The notes under the pieces were generated by a model. The model saw only the letters and a program-made list of their open reading frames with translations. It did no database searches and was not told where the DNA came from. Below, piece by piece: positions 23,945 to 36,281 of a stretch of DNA of 64,000 nucleotides (position 1 is its first letter; every line of letters starts with the position of its first letter). Both the position numbers and the translations under genes were made by a program. Location of the stretch: NCBI GenBank assembly GCA_016584305.1, contig JACEEZ010001137.1, positions 76,964 to 140,963 on the forward strand, written 5' to 3'. The stretch comes from Chionoecetes opilio. Lineage: Eukaryota > Arthropoda > Malacostraca > Decapoda > Majidae.

Positions 23945-26028
23945 CATACATAGGATTACATAGGAATAACAGACACCAGGAGACCTATTGGTCCATAGCG
24001 AGGGTATCTGCTGAACTACATACTACTAACTATCAACTACTTGTAAGAAAACAGTTGGAAAATGATACCATGTCCCTAAAGAGAATAGGAACATGGAAGT
24101 TTCATAGTGCAGAATGATAGGATATGAAAAATACTAACTACAACTACCACTACCACTACAACTAATCGATACGGGGGACTAGATACGAATTCGCACTATC
24201 AATACCCATTTACTTTACAGTGCGCGTCAAGTCTGTTTTTGAATGTAGTTATTGTGCTGGCTCCGACAACATTTGCTGGTAACTTGTTCCATCGTTCAAC
24301 GACTCTAACATTGAAATAATTTTTACGGAGATCGGTGATGCAACGTTGACCGTTTAGTTTTAAACCATTATTTCTTGTTGTCACTTGAGTTGAAAGCTCG
24401 AATAGGTTCTCTTGATTAGTGACATCAAAACCTTTTAGAATCTTAAAGGTTTCTATCAAGTCCCCACGGATTCTACGATCCTTTAAGGAAACATATTAAG
24501 TTTCCGCAGTCTCTCTTCATAAGATGAATTTCGCAGAGATGGAATTTGTTTGGTTGCTCTTCTTTGCACTGATTCCAATTTGGCTTGATCTTTTACGAAA
24601 CAGGGCGACCAGAATTGAACGGCATATTCCAAGTGGGGCCTAACCAAGGACGTGTATAATTGTGTCATTACTTTCGGAGATTTATGTTCAAAGTTACGTT
24701 TAATAAAGCCCAACATCATATTTGCCTTTTTACTGGCAGCTAGGCAATGCGGACTGGTTTTCAGATCATTACTGATGATGACACCTAAATCCTTTTCCTG
24801 CTGTACTTCAGTTAACGATTTATTTTGCATTTGATATAGTTATATTTGAGGTTATCGTTGCCTATATGCATTACTTACATTTATCGGAATTGAATTTTAA
24901 TAGCCATTTATCACTCCAATCTGATAGTTTGTCGAGATCACTTTGTATGAGTTCGCAGTTTTCTCTAGTATATGCTTTACCGCCTAATTTGGTGTCATCT
25001 GCAAATTTCGATATTTTAGATACAAGTCCGCAGTCCAGATCGTTGATATATATCAGAAAAAGAGTAGGACCCAAGACCGAGCCCTGAGGCACCCCACTAG
25101 TAACATCTAACCAATCAGATGCCTCGCCATTTATTACTACCCGTTGTTTACGATTTGAAAGCCAATCGCCAATCCATGAACATAATTGCTCTCCTATGCC
25201 ATGTGCCCTTAGTTTGGTCAAAAGTCGCTTATGGGGAACTGTATCGAAGGCTTTTTGAAAATCAAGGTATATTACATCCGAGGGAATTTTAGCGTCCCAG
25301 TTTGAATAAATGACATTAAAAAAATCGAGTAGGTTTGTTAAGCAGGATCTCTTATTTCGAAATCCATGCTGGGAGTTTAGTATTGAGTTATTTTCATCGA
25401 GAAAAGACACTATTTTATCCCGCAATATTTTCTCAAATAGTTTAACAATCACGGACGTTAGACTAATTGGGCGATAATTAGTTGCGAGGCTCTTACTCCC
25501 TTTCTTGAATATCGGTGTAACATTAGCTAATTTCCACATACTAGGAACATTTTTTGTCACTTAGCGATTTATTGAAAATAATCTTTAATGGGTGCGAAAG
25601 TTGACTGTGACATTCGCGAAGTAGTCGCGGCGAGATTTCGTCCACCCCCACGGATTTTGCTGGGTCAAGTTTCAGCAAATACTTTGATATTTCGTCTACT
25701 GTTATCTCTCCTATTATCAGTCTATCCCTTTCGAGTCCCGCATACATGTTTACTGGTTCTGGTAATGGAGTTTCGTCTTCTTTAATAAATACCGCATTAA
25801 AGTATTCATTGAGTACGAACGCCATACTCTTATTATCATTTACCAAGATATTATTATTATCTTTCAGTGGCCCAATACTTTTTTGACGTTTTTCTTACTT
25901 CGAACGTATTGAAAGAACCTTTTCGGGTTTGATTTGGATTCCTTTGCAATTTTTTCTTCATACTCGCGCTTTTTAGACTTAATTAGTCCTTTGCAGCGAC
26001 GTTTTACGTCGTTGTATTCTCTCGAATC
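23945..26028 (-). mobile_element. LINE-A, 5'-truncated CR1-like element
   Basis: The segment between the two GCAGTTA copies is a CR1-like LINE on the minus strand with RT but no endonuclease. Its 3' end (plus-strand 23945-23975) carries ATTCCTATGTA-like repeats, the type of short tail repeat found in CR1 elements. It is inserted in LINE-B and is therefore the younger of the two. Its protein is clearly related to ORF2 of the fuller element at 56081-58990. Confidence 0.88.
24199..26028 (-). pseudogene. LINE-A reverse transcriptase, broken
   Basis: Fragments in order on the minus strand: KESKSNPKRFFQYVR (25910-25950), LDPAKSVGVDEISPRLL (25541-25846), WKLANVTPIFKKGSK, YLDFQKAFDTVPHK, TSGVPQGSVLGPTLF and KFADDTKLGG (24871-25560), KDLGVIISNDLK and SLVRPHLEYAVQFWSP (24483-24830), and the tail ERWNKLPANVV (24199-24459). 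The active site ADD is kept. At least three frameshifts separate these pieces, so the copy is dead. Confidence 0.9.
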
Positions 26029-26035
26029 GCAGTTA

Positions 26036-27495
26036 GCAGGTTCAGAAGAGCAGTGAGCATGAAAATAACGGTAGAAGAGAGCAAGAGAAGCAACATTGCG
26101 GCGGTGATTTAAAGATTGAAGACAGTCAGTCAGAGGAGAGGAGTTGATGAGACGAAAAGCTTTTGACTCGACCCTGTTTAGGAGAGCTGTATGAGTGGAT
26201 CCTCCCCAAACATGTGAGACATACTCCATACATGGGCGGATAAGGCCCCTGTAGAGAGCAAGCAATTAGGAGGGAGACAAAAAAGGACGCAAACGCCACA
26301 GGACACCTAACTTCCTAGAGCTGTTTTAGCAAGAGATGAGATGTGAGATTTCTAGTTCAGATTTTTAGTAAAGGATAGCCCTAGAATGTTCATTGTAGAA
26401 GAAGGAGACAGTTGAGTTTCATTGAAGAAGAGGGGATAGTTATCTGGAAGGTTTTGTCGATTAGATAGGTGAAGAAATTGGGTTTTTGAGGCTTTGAACA
26501 AAACAAGGTTTGCTTTGCCCCAATCAGAAATTATAGAAAGATCAGAAGTTAGGCGCTCGGTGGCATCTCTCCGTGAATCACTTAGTTCCTGTTGAGTTGG
26601 ACGTCTAATAAACGACGTTGAAAAATGCAGGGTAGAATCATCAGCGTAGGAGTGGATAGGGCTTTGAGTTAGACTTAGAAGATCATTAATGAATAATAGA
26701 AAGAGAGTGGGTGATAGGACAGAACCCTGGGGAACACCACTATTGATAGATTTAGGAGAAGAACAATGTCCGTCTACAGTAGCTGCAATAGAACGGTTTG
26801 AAAGGAAACTTAAGATGAAGGTACAGAGAGAAGGATAGAAAGCGAATGAGGGTAGTTTGGAAATTAAAGATTTGTGCCAGACTATCAAAAGCTTTTGATA
26901 TGTCAAGGGCAACAACAAAGGTTTCACCGAAACCCCTAAAGGAGGATGACCAAGATTCAGTTAGGAAAGCTAGAAGATCGCCAGTAGATCGCCCTTTACG
27001 GAAACCGTACTGACGATCAGATAGAAGATTGTGAGCAAATAGATGCTTAAGAATCTTCTTATTAAGTATAGATTCAAAAACTTTAGAAAGGCAGGAAGTC
27101 AAAGCTATAGGACGGTAGTTTGAAGGATTAGAACAGTCACCCTTCTTAGGAACAGGTTGGATGTGAGCAAACTTCCAGCAAGAAGGAAAGGTGGACGTAG
27201 ATAGACAAAGACAGAAAAGTTTGACCAGGCAAGGTGCAAGCACAGAAGCACAGTTTTTGAGAACAATAGGAGGGACTCCGTCAGGACCGTAAGCCTTCCG
27301 AGGATCTAGGCCAGAAAGGGTAAAGAAAACATCATTCCGAAGGATCTTAATGGCACGCATAATATAGTCAGAGGGTGGAGGAGAAGGAGGAACAAGCCCT
27401 TCATCAACCAGAGTGGAATTTTTAGCAAAAGTTTGAGCGAAGAGTTCAGCTTTAGAAGTTGATGAGACAGCTGTTGAGCCATCTGGATGAAGCAT
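26036..27495 (-). pseudogene. LINE-B reverse transcriptase, broken
   Basis: Frames at 26752-27495 and 26352-26927 cover ARKAYGPDGV-like finger residues (seen as RKAYGPDGVPPIVL), FAHIQPVPKKGDCSNP, YGFRKGRSTGDLL, ALDISKAFDSL, INSGVPQGSVLSPTLF and the active site HSYADDSTLHF. A third frame (25864-26265, upstream half) gives LIRPCMEYVSHVWGG. One frameshift lies within DISKAFD, and more disrupt 26270-26350. The clade is jockey/CR1-like by motif; I favour jockey. Confidence 0.88.
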
Positions 27496-27539
27496 AGGAG
27501 GGAAAGATGAAAAAGAAAAATTGTTAGAGGTGCTATTAG

Positions 27540-28127
27540 CTAGATGCCAGAAGTCACGAGAGGAATTTGATTCAGAAAGATTTTGACATTTCTATGAATA
27601 AAAGATTTTTTGGTAGGTTGCAGTAAAGATTTGGCATGATTACAGGCAGAAATATAAAGGGCATGAGTATCAGGAGACGGATGCTTACGGTACCGTTTGT
27701 GAGCCACCTCTCTATCTCGAACAGCATGAGAACAAGCAGAGTTAAACCAAGGTTGACGGGTTTTAGGATTAGAGAAAGTGTGTGGAATGTACGCCTCCAT
27801 GCCAGAGACTATGACCTCAGTTATGCGCTCTGCACAAAGAGATGGGTCTTTGACATGGAAGCAGTAATCATTCCATGGAAAATCAGAGTAGTACTCTGCC
27901 TGAGGTCTTCCCACTTAGGTGAGTTGAAGTGCCAGAAGCACCTCCGCTTAGGTGGGTCCCGAGACGGTACCGGAGCGATAAGACAGGTTACAGAAATAAG
28001 ATTGTGATTGGAGGAACCCAACTGAGAGAATAGTTTCACAGAGTAAGCAGAAGGGTTAGTAGTTAGGAAAAGATCAAGAATGTTGGGCGTGTCTCCAAGG
28101 CGGTCAGGAATACGGGTAGGGTGCTGC
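27540..28127 (-). pseudogene. LINE-B endonuclease end and linker, copy 1
   Basis: [20 protein letters not shown] and the SDH-equivalent SSNHNLISV mark the final part of an APE endonuclease (27821-28127), where Asp of SDH is Asn in this copy. The linker follows ([31 protein letters not shown]). The same section is present on the plus strand at 36902-37344. Upstream of 28127 the two copies share no sequence. Confidence 0.85.
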
Positions 28128-28160
28128 CCGTAGGGTGCTGCCCATATATGTATGTATTTG

Positions 28161-28626
28161 TGTATATAGTGTATATGGTAACTTATATGTGAATAAGAAA
28201 ACAAGAAATGAAGGACGGAACACGCTCCATGAACTTGTGGAAGCAATAGACTATAGTGATTCAATGTGGCGTCCTCGAGAAAGTGGCTGAGGAATTAAGT
28301 AAATAGTTAGCATCTCAGTCTCTGTCTTAATCTATTGCAACAAAGCCGTCCATTATGTGTGATATTTGTGGCTTAAGTGTCCTGTGTCTTGGGGGTTAAT
28401 ATAGAAGCCTGGAACCCCCTCCTCTGTATTTACCTCCTACAACGAGACAAGGCGTAGACAAGACTGGGATGGGAAAGTTTCACGCCCTGAATCCTGTATA
28501 AATGCTTTGTCTCGGCTACCACCCTTGTTTGAGGGACACAAGTCTAGTATATGGATGGAAGGATATACTGTATGATGTATATATGTGCAGAAGAGAACTA
28601 CTACTCTGTATCATATTTCTTTTTAG
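28161..28626. other. No recognisable gene
   Basis: Unassigned sequence between the truncated 5' end of LINE-B and the hAT-like element. I see no repeat boundary, RNA gene or credible frame. Confidence 0.5.
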
Positions 28627-29109
28627 CAGAGGTGGGCATCGCAATTTTTTTCTCCAATTCCGCAATCGCAATTCCGCAATTCCGACCTGCACCAGTCCGC
28701 AAACGCAATTCCGCAATTTTTTTCAGATAGGCCTTTTCGCAATCGCAATTCCGCAATTCCTCAAACTAATTATGACACCTACAATTAAAACAAAACACCT
28801 ACAATTAAAACAAAAAATGTCTCTAGACTTCTTAAACATCTCTAGACTCTTAAACACCTACAATTAAAACAAAAATATCTCTAGACTCTTTATTAGTGTT
28901 TAATACTTCTGTATTCCTATTCTGTTTCTGTCTATACTTGTTACTTGTCCTTCACAATTAAGTCTTTGTCTCTTTTAGTGTTTTTCTTTACTTTTACACT
29001 TCACAGTCTACTGGCTAGTAATCACTAATCTAAGTAATCTACTAATCTTCCTTTTCCTCCTCCTCCTCCTCCTCCTCCTCCCACTTCTTCTGGTTCAGCA
29101 TGTGGACTG

Positions 29110-29885
29110 CAGGGGCGTAGTTAGGCCTGGGCATTGGGGGTTGTAGCCCCGAATGTTTTATGAATAGTCCCGGATTTCAAATACCTTTTTATTTTTTTTT
29201 ATTTATTATTTATTTTTTATTTCAAAAATAAGATAAGCTCTGACTGGGGCCAACATCACATTTTAGTAAAAAACAAGATCTTTGGTTAGATGTTACTTAG
29301 CGCATGCTGATGGCATCCTTTTTATGAGCAGGACATGAGAGAGGTGGAGAGAACAGGAGGAGAGAACAGAGGAGATGAGGTTTGCATGACAGAGGAGATA
29401 CCAAAAGACTTTTTGGAGAGGTGAAGAAGAGAATATCAGATGGACAAGAAGACACAGAGTTAACAGAAGAGCATTTTTTTCCAAGTGCATTTTTGTGTGT
29501 CCTTGGCCAGTCCTTTGCGATGTAAAAAAAAAGAAGTAATTGCAAGACCGAGGTTGGTCAGATTTCAGTATTGAACAAAGCATTGGGAATATACAATCTT
29601 TATGACTGCTTCATCACGCCAAAGCTCTCTTTTTCTTAGGGTTTTACTCCTACTGATGAAAATAAAAATAATAACGAAGTTGAACCCCAACTAAGATTGT
29701 CTTAATTTTATTTTTATTTCATGATTCGAAAGTTATCCTAAGCAATTTACCAGAGCCAGTTGGTAGAGCAGTGTCTCACATCTTATATTCATTATACTCA
29801 TAAATAAAATTATCCTGTAAAAATGTGAAGATATCCCTTGGCTGGGCTAAGGCCCCAATGTATCAAGATCCTAAATACGCCCCTG
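29110..29885. mobile_element. Nested hAT-like TIR element
   Basis: Ends CAGGGGCGTAGTTAGG and, inverted, CAGGGGCGTATTTAGG (plus-strand CCTAAATACGCCCCTG ending at 29885) are nearly identical. The sequence ATGTGGA occurs on both sides (29100-29106 and 29886-29892), displaced slightly from the left end, so the duplication is imperfect. No transposase frame is present. It lies wholly inside the hAT-like element at 28627-30328 and is therefore younger. Confidence 0.72.
29488..29531 (+). repeat. LINE-B-like 3' end fragment
   Basis: CATTTTTGTGTGTCCTTGGC continuing through CAGTCCTTTGCGATGTAAAA resembles the 3' end of LINE-B at 23585-23640 in the opposite orientation and is followed by poly-A. How far the fragment extends upstream is unclear. 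Confidence 0.45.
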
Positions 29886-30336
29886 ATGTGGAGGTTTGCA
29901 ACTAATCACACACACGGCCAGCGTACACGCTCTCAATCCCAAGTTCCAGCACGCACTGACTGAGTGACTGTGCTACACTTGCCAAGTTGGCAGTGTCGTT
30001 TCCACAATATTTGGTGGAAATTTATGCTCACGCGGACACCTGCCACTTTGAAGGTGGTGACCGTCACAATTATTGCGATTGCGTTTCAAAATTTTGGCGG
30101 TCCGTAACCCGCAATTCTGCATTTTTTTCAGGCATCCGTAATTGCGCAATTCCGCAACCGAATTACCCATTCCACAAGTTATTGCGATTGCGTTTCAAAA
30201 TTTTGGCGGTCCTCAATGCGCAATTCCGCAATTTTTTTCAGGCACCCGTAATTGCGCAATTCCGCAACCGAATTACCATTCCGCAAGTTGCGGAATTGCG
30301 GACTAAAATTACGGAATGCCCACCTTTGCTTTTTAG

Positions 30337-30640
30337 ATAATTATGCAAAAAATCTAGGAATTTAAGGCCTCTTCCATTTGCGACATTTCAGGAACCAGTT
30401 CACGGAACCCAAGAACTCAGGCGTTCCATTTGCGCACGAAAACTTGGGTCCGAGGCGACGCGCGTAGTGACTCAGCAAAACCCTTGAACTTTCTCTACCC
30501 ACATTGGGAGGTCGGTAGACAATAGAGTTTTCAGTTCATAATAAACAAATTAATGGCCGCCTTCGGCCCTTTTTCATCTTATCGTGAAGGGTTTTCCGCA
30601 TGCACGAGTCGGAGAGGATGTCAGACAGGCCTGCAAGGGT
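30337..30640. other. No recognisable gene
   Basis: Unassigned sequence with a direct repeat of TTCCATTTGCG (30371 and 30424). No coding signal is seen. Confidence 0.4.
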
Positions 30641-31246
<606 letters not shown>

Positions 31247-32035
31247 CCCACCCACTGACTAGGCGCTATTAAACTATAGAAAATTAGAGACTTGCTCATT
31301 GCCTTTGGGAGGGGAAGAAGGGGATATAATTACAAATTAATAGTTTCCTGGCACTTTATTGGTATTTTTACGGTAAGAGGTTTTCTCAAGATAATCAAAC
31401 GTTACTCTTATCATAGTGTAATGTGAGCTATTGTTAATTGCATTAACGGGGCATGCATGTATAAATATCTATTTGAAAGCTTAGCATTTTCTGTGGGAGA
31501 GGGAATTACTAACCTCCCAGTGTTGATTTCAAGAATATGCGTGGTATTAGTTTTAATTTGAAAGTGCGTTTAACTTATATGACTGATTATTATGGCTCAT
31601 TTTAAGACGAGACCATGTTTTCCGACTGATTTCTATTTATTTTTGATGAATATGACATACACAACTTGAGAATATTGCATGTTTTTTTTTTCTTAGTGGG
31701 ATCGGAACTTCAGGGCCACCTCGTATAGCCTTGGAAGATAGATTTCCATCAGCCAGCACCGTCATTGCTAACAAAAAAATTTAATTTTCTCCAATCTGAG
31801 ACAATATTTCCAAATAGAAATTATCACTTCAAATTAGTTTAGATATTTTTTTAGTTACTCTGGTATTTTTCCCTTGAAATGGCTTCTTAAGGGAAATAAA
31901 CCCCCTTAAAAAAAAAAAAAAAAAAAAAAATAATAATATTTTTGACGCGAAATGGTTATCAGATTAATGCAATATATAGTCATAGCTTTAAATAAATCGT
32001 TTCGTCTTCAACCAAACGGGATGTCGTTAGCAAGG
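31247..32035. other. No recognisable gene
   Basis: AT-rich sequence with a poly-A run at 31909-31930. No frame, RNA gene or element boundary is recognised. Confidence 0.5.
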
Positions 32036-32346
32036 TAAAGAGACAGAAGGTAACGTCACCTCCCTTTTGCCGCGCTGGGGGAAGTGACGTCAATAAGAAT
32101 TAAGAGGGCGAGGAGGAGGGTGAGAGTGAAAGAGAAGATGGAGGAGGAGGAGGAGGAGGAGGAGGAGGAGGAGGTAGGGGAAGGGGTAGGAGGAGGAGAA
32201 GGTAAGGGAAGGGAGGAGGTATGAACATAAGAACATAAGAAAATAAGGCATGGCCTTGCATGTCAGGTGGGAAATGAACTTTGCTTGCCCCGCTAACGGC
32301 AACAGCGGCATAAGCAAAGGGTCTCGTCCCCAGCTTGTGTGCTAGC

Positions 32347-32437
<91 letters not shown>

Positions 32438-32486
32438 AGTACACAATACTGATCAAGGTAAAGAATATGGGTGGCTTATACGGGAT

Positions 32487-32571
<85 letters not shown>

Positions 32572-32761
32572 TATATATTATTATATATATTATGTGGAGG
32601 TGTCAGGCGTGTCAGGTGTCGGGTCGGCGGTGAGGCCTGAGTGAGGCCATAAACTATTTGAACGGTGGCGCCGTTGGCGCGATGCCCATTGACGTCATGC
32701 GCACAAAGGACTGATTTTGCCTCGACGCCCCGGGGAGGTGACGTTACCTTCTGTCTCTTTA
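32036..32761. repeat. Element with 29-bp perfect inverted repeats
   Basis: TAAAGAGACAGAAGGTAACG plus TCACCTCCC at 32036-32064 is exactly inverted at 32733-32761. Weaker similarity extends a few bases outward on both sides (around GTTAGC / GTTAG). The interior holds a (GGA)n run (32138-32172), a (TC)n array (32351-32436) and an (AT)n array (32490-32595). No transposase is present. Confidence 0.78.
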
Positions 32762-32814
32762 TCTTGTTCGTTAGACAAAAAATTAACGTATGTGGCAGTT
32801 TAGAGGGCTTATGG

Positions 32815-33077
32815 AACTGTCGCCGATATAGGAACGCTCGTCGAATCGCCAACCGCGAGCTCTCGCCGACGTGCAAATTTTGGCGACTTTCACTGGTAAA
32901 GCCCTCTCTCGTTCAATAACCTAACCTGGACATAGGTCAACTGGCCAACATAACCTAACCACATAACCTAACTCAAGATCAAGAACTAGAAATAACCCCA
33001 GAAATAGGAACACTCGCCGACGTGAAAAATTGGAACACTCGCCGACGTCGGCGAGAATTCCTATCGGCGACAGTTAT
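32815..33077. repeat. Short inverted-repeat element, GTCGCCGAT ends
   Basis: AACTGTCGCCGATATAGGAA at 32815-32834 is inverted at about 33057-33075 as TTCCTATCGGCGACAGTT, with a 2-base indel. Inside, CACTCGCCGACGT recurs as a direct repeat at 33007 and 33037. This resembles a miniature inverted-repeat element, but no flanking duplication was confirmed. Confidence 0.6.
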
Positions 33078-33940
33078 AGGTACCGTAGATATCACTAAAG
33101 TCGCCAAGACAACGTTTTTTTCGCTGTAGCTACAGACGTGTGGTGGCGTTAATACTTGCATTTCTACATCCATGATTTCAGGAAAGTTAGAAGGGGCTAT
33201 CTGGAGAGTTTGTGTTATTTTGTGTCTTCATCTGTGTCATATTATGGCTATAAATTAACAAATTAAAAAAATATCACCAGAGTGGCGACCAAACTAAGGT
33301 CGCCAGCTAGTGTTTATGTTCTGAGTGTCCTCCCGCCGTCGTTGTCGCCCGAAAAAAAACGAGTAGCGAAATTTGAAACCGTATAAATATACTTGCAGAT
33401 ACAAAGCGTAAAACAACGCTGAAACAGGGTAGATAATATATAGAGTCATGATATAAACTACTGTGTATCATCTTCAGTGGCACATACAAATCAGTAGGAT
33501 GCTGTAATTCGTAATATATGGCGGCTGGCGACATTATTGCTTCTGACGACTATTGTTATCTACGGTAGGGTTTTGAGCATATATGATATATGAGGCATTC
33601 AATTACGTACAGAAATATCTTGTGGGCAGGAGATGGGGCCCTAAACACCCGTTTCAAGTATGCAATCTGCCCCAAACAGGCATCATATTCATCTGGTACA
33701 CATCAAAATAGTGTTTTCTTAGCAAGATGTTGTATTCCGTAAATTTACTCATGATTCACTGCATAAAGGCTATTTAATGGTCCTTTACATTAGTAATACA
33801 AAAGCAGAGCGCATTATTCGATTCATGAATGTTTTTCCTATGTAAGAATAAAAACAGTATACCCTCCCCTACTTTAGCGGACAGTTCGTCACAAGCGACG
33901 AGATGTACACACAGTACACTGTGACAAGCGGTCCCGCTTT
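33078..33940. other. No gene; scattered GTCGCC repeats
   Basis: TACCGTAGATA at 33081-33091 has an inverted partner around 33557-33568, and GGCGAC/GTCGCC words recur between. This may be a second, decayed inverted-repeat element enclosing 33081-33568. No credible reading frame is present. Confidence 0.4.
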
Positions 33941-34031
33941 GTTGATCAACAAGTAAATATCCCCGTTTTCTTCCGCCTGTGTTAGTAAACAGACGTTCCC
34001 TCGTAAACAGACACTTGCCCACACGACACCG
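33941..34031 (-). repeat. Dispersed palindromic-repeat arm, copy 3
   Basis: This stretch is nearly identical to the right arm of the palindrome at 20703-20790 (GTTGATCAACAAGTAAATAT through ACACTTGCCCACACGACACC). It ends at CGACACCGGG, the same edge at which the two arms meet in copy 2. Confidence 0.8.
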
Positions 34032-35180
34032 GGTGGGGCAGGCCGCCTGGCACCTCACCCACCCACCCACCCACACACCCACCCCGCTATAATAACCACA
34101 CACCACTATCACTTACCACACTCCCTTACTCACACATAATCACAATGAAACGCTATGCACAATAAAACGCAACGTATGACCAGCTTATACGGAAGATACC
34201 ACACACGGACTCCCACAAGGCAACAAGCTGAACACAATGCAGGCTGTATAGGTCTACATGCCGTAAGAAACATGTAAGTTAAGCAGATGCCCTACTACTC
34301 ACACCCACCTTGAATATGCCCACAAATACCCTAACAAATTGTACTTACCGTGAACGAGGCCACTGGTGTAGATGACGCGTGGTTTGGTGGATGATTAACG
34401 ATATGTAACGCACTGCACTGACAAACATTACGTGACCGAACGCCATGATCCGCGAGAGTCAGAGAGACGAGACAAGTGCAACTCTATTTTAATATATAAA
34501 CATGTGAAAAAAAGGATACAATAACCAAACCTGCGTTGATATTTTGTCATATATATTTTTCTATTATGTTTTGTGGTTAATACATATCGTGTAATGCCGT
34601 GTTTCCATTAAGGTATTTATGTATCCCTGTCAGTCGTAAATAAAGAGGCTGGTGGTATCTGGCATGTTCGGGCATGATAGTTAATGCCTTAATGTGGCTT
34701 TTAATTTACTGTTGCAACACGTGTTGCCTATCACTTTGTACTTAATAATGAGACGTTTAAGAGCATCATATCAACCTTGACGATTATCGAAACGTTACGA
34801 AGCAGACATAGGGAAGGAAATATAATACTAAACAATGCCCGGTACTACCTCCCTCTTCCCCCTCTCCTAAAAAAAGAAGGGAGGAAAGAAGGAAGGAAGG
34901 ATGGGAGGGAGGGAAGGAGGAAGGAAGAAAGGAAGGAAGGCACAAGGCAGGTAAGGTGGGATGGTTTATGCACCTGTTTCGTGACAACCACTGCCATAAC
35001 TTGTTTTTGTACATCTAATTTATTCACAACTTTTTTAATGTTTCCTTTTCTGCCTTTATGATGTTCTTTTGACTGTCTGCCAGCATAGTCGATCACATTC
35101 TCGTCGGAAATTTAGCACATACACACACACACACACCACACACACACACACACTCACTACACTACTACTCTTTTTCTCTT
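34032..35180. other. No recognisable gene
   Basis: The stretch contains a degenerate (GGAA)n run at 34876-34945 and a (CA)n run at 35122-35153. No coding frame, RNA gene or terminal repeat is supported. Confidence 0.5.
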
Positions 35181-35182
35181 GG

Positions 35183-35470
35183 TACTCTTGGTAGCTAGCA
35201 CGCTTGATTCACAACGAGGAGTCCCGGGTTCAATCCCCGGGCGGAGCAGAAATAGGTGGGTTGTTTCCTTAAAAACCAAGCCCCTGTCCACCCAGCAGTG
35301 AATAGGTGCTGGGTGTTAGTCGGGAATTTGTGACCCCCCTCCCGGGGTGGTGGTTTCGGTCAACACTAAACACTAAGGATAAATGATAAAATGAATATAT
35401 AGAGACGGGGCCACACGTGTGTAGCTCAGGCCCTGTAAAATACAACTAGGTGAACTAGGTGAATACACAC
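35183..35470 (+). mobile_element. tRNA-derived SINE-like element 1
   Basis: A box-A-like GGTAGCTAGCACGC (about 35191-35203) is followed at ordinary tRNA spacing by a B box GGGTTCAATCC (35226-35236), an RNA polymerase III promoter layout. The tRNA-like head runs into a unique body and an ACTAGGTGAATAC-type tail near 35448-35465, a tail word that I associate with decapod SINEs. The cloverleaf is not complete, so this is not called a tRNA gene. Confidence 0.65.
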
Positions 35471-35560
35471 ATGCCGCCCGATGGTCAAGCACGCTGGCCT
35501 ATCATTCTGTGGTTAGCCAGTTCGAATCCTCACTGCAGTAAGTCAGCAGGGAGCAACTGA
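35471..35560 (+). mobile_element. tRNA-derived SINE-like head 2
   Basis: ATGGTCAAGCACGCTGG (35481-35497) and AGTTCGAATCC (35519-35529) form A- and B-box-like motifs directly downstream of element 1. The head closely resembles the minus-strand unit at 62500-62720, sharing CATTCTGTG and GTTCGAATCCTC. The 3' extent is unclear. Confidence 0.6.
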
Positions 35561-35934
35561 AATATAACTTAAGACACAAAAAAGAGGGACAAGACGAAAA
35601 AAAAATCAATACATATCTCAATATTTTCATTTTGTTTAGGAGAGTCTGGCGTCTCGTTTTTTTTTTGTTCTATTTTTTTGACGCTGGTAAGATATTCCCG
35701 AGTTTTTATAGCTATGTTTGTAAAGTGTGTATGTGCAGTGTGCCATGTGGAGTCAAACTATATTTACGGAAGGTGTCTTGCGGTCTCCGGTTGACAGCAA
35801 AATAGGAAACTTAGAAAAGGTTCTGCTCAAGAGTAGCAGTGTGGCAGAAATGTGTTTAGTAGTAGATGATGCAGAAACTTTCATGCTGTTCAATCAATTC
35901 AATGATGTTATTTTTTCTAATGTGTTTGAAGGGT

Positions 35935-35935
<1 letters not shown>

Positions 35936-36020
<85 letters not shown>
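35936..36020. repeat. (GA)n microsatellite
   Basis: An uninterrupted GA array that ends in a G run. Frames through it are artefacts. Confidence 0.95.
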
Positions 36021-36028
<8 letters not shown>

Positions 36029-36245
36029 AAGAGGACAAAAACATGTTTAAGATAAAAGTTACAATCAAGCAAAAAGAAAAAAATGGAAAGAAAGAAAGGA
36101 AGAAAGCGAGGAAACAAAAGATTTACTTGTAGTCGGCAGGCCAACCCTAGGAAAGATGCCTAAAACAAAGTTTTGATGGCATTAAGTATCACTATGGTGT
36201 AAGGTTTTAGAAACACCCGGTTGCCAAAATAGCATTTGACCTTTA

Positions 36246-36281
36246 AGGTCAAATTTGGAGGTCAAAGGTCAAATAAGGTCA
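36246..36281 (+). promoter_or_regulatory. Cluster of AGGTCA half sites
   Basis: Four AGGTCA hexamers start at 36246, 36259, 36266 and 36276. The middle pair is a direct repeat with one-base spacing and the last pair has four-base spacing, layouts used by nuclear receptors. No gene is nearby, so this may be chance. Confidence 0.25.

Larger units (their letters stand above)
23585..28150 (-). mobile_element. LINE-B (jockey-like), split by LINE-A
   Basis: A minus-strand non-LTR retrotransposon occupies 28150-26029 and resumes at 23944-23585, where it ends in a poly-A tail (poly-T on the plus strand). The break is bridged by protein: HAHCSSEPANC at the upstream side continues as MLPPLPQPRCTKLF downstream. 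GCAGTTA is present at both 23938-23944 and 26029-26035, consistent with a 7-bp duplication around LINE-A. The copy is 5'-truncated near 28127 inside the endonuclease. Confidence 0.88.
28627..30328. mobile_element. Non-autonomous hAT-like element, 8-bp TSD
   Basis: The ends read CAGAGGTGGGCAT and ATGCCCACCTTTG, a 13-base terminal inverted repeat with one mismatch. CTTTTTAG flanks both sides (28619-28626 and 30329-30336), a perfect 8-bp duplication. Subterminal sequence is full of CGCAATTCCGCAAT motifs at both ends, including a tandem duplication of about 109 bp at 30072-30290. No transposase remains; the middle holds another TIR element. Confidence 0.9.

Noticed and set aside
35183..35255. Functional tRNA gene
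   Set aside because: A- and B-box motifs are present but a complete cloverleaf with paired acceptor ends is not evident, and a SINE-like body and tail follow. The same reasoning applies at 35471, 36548 and 62500-62708.
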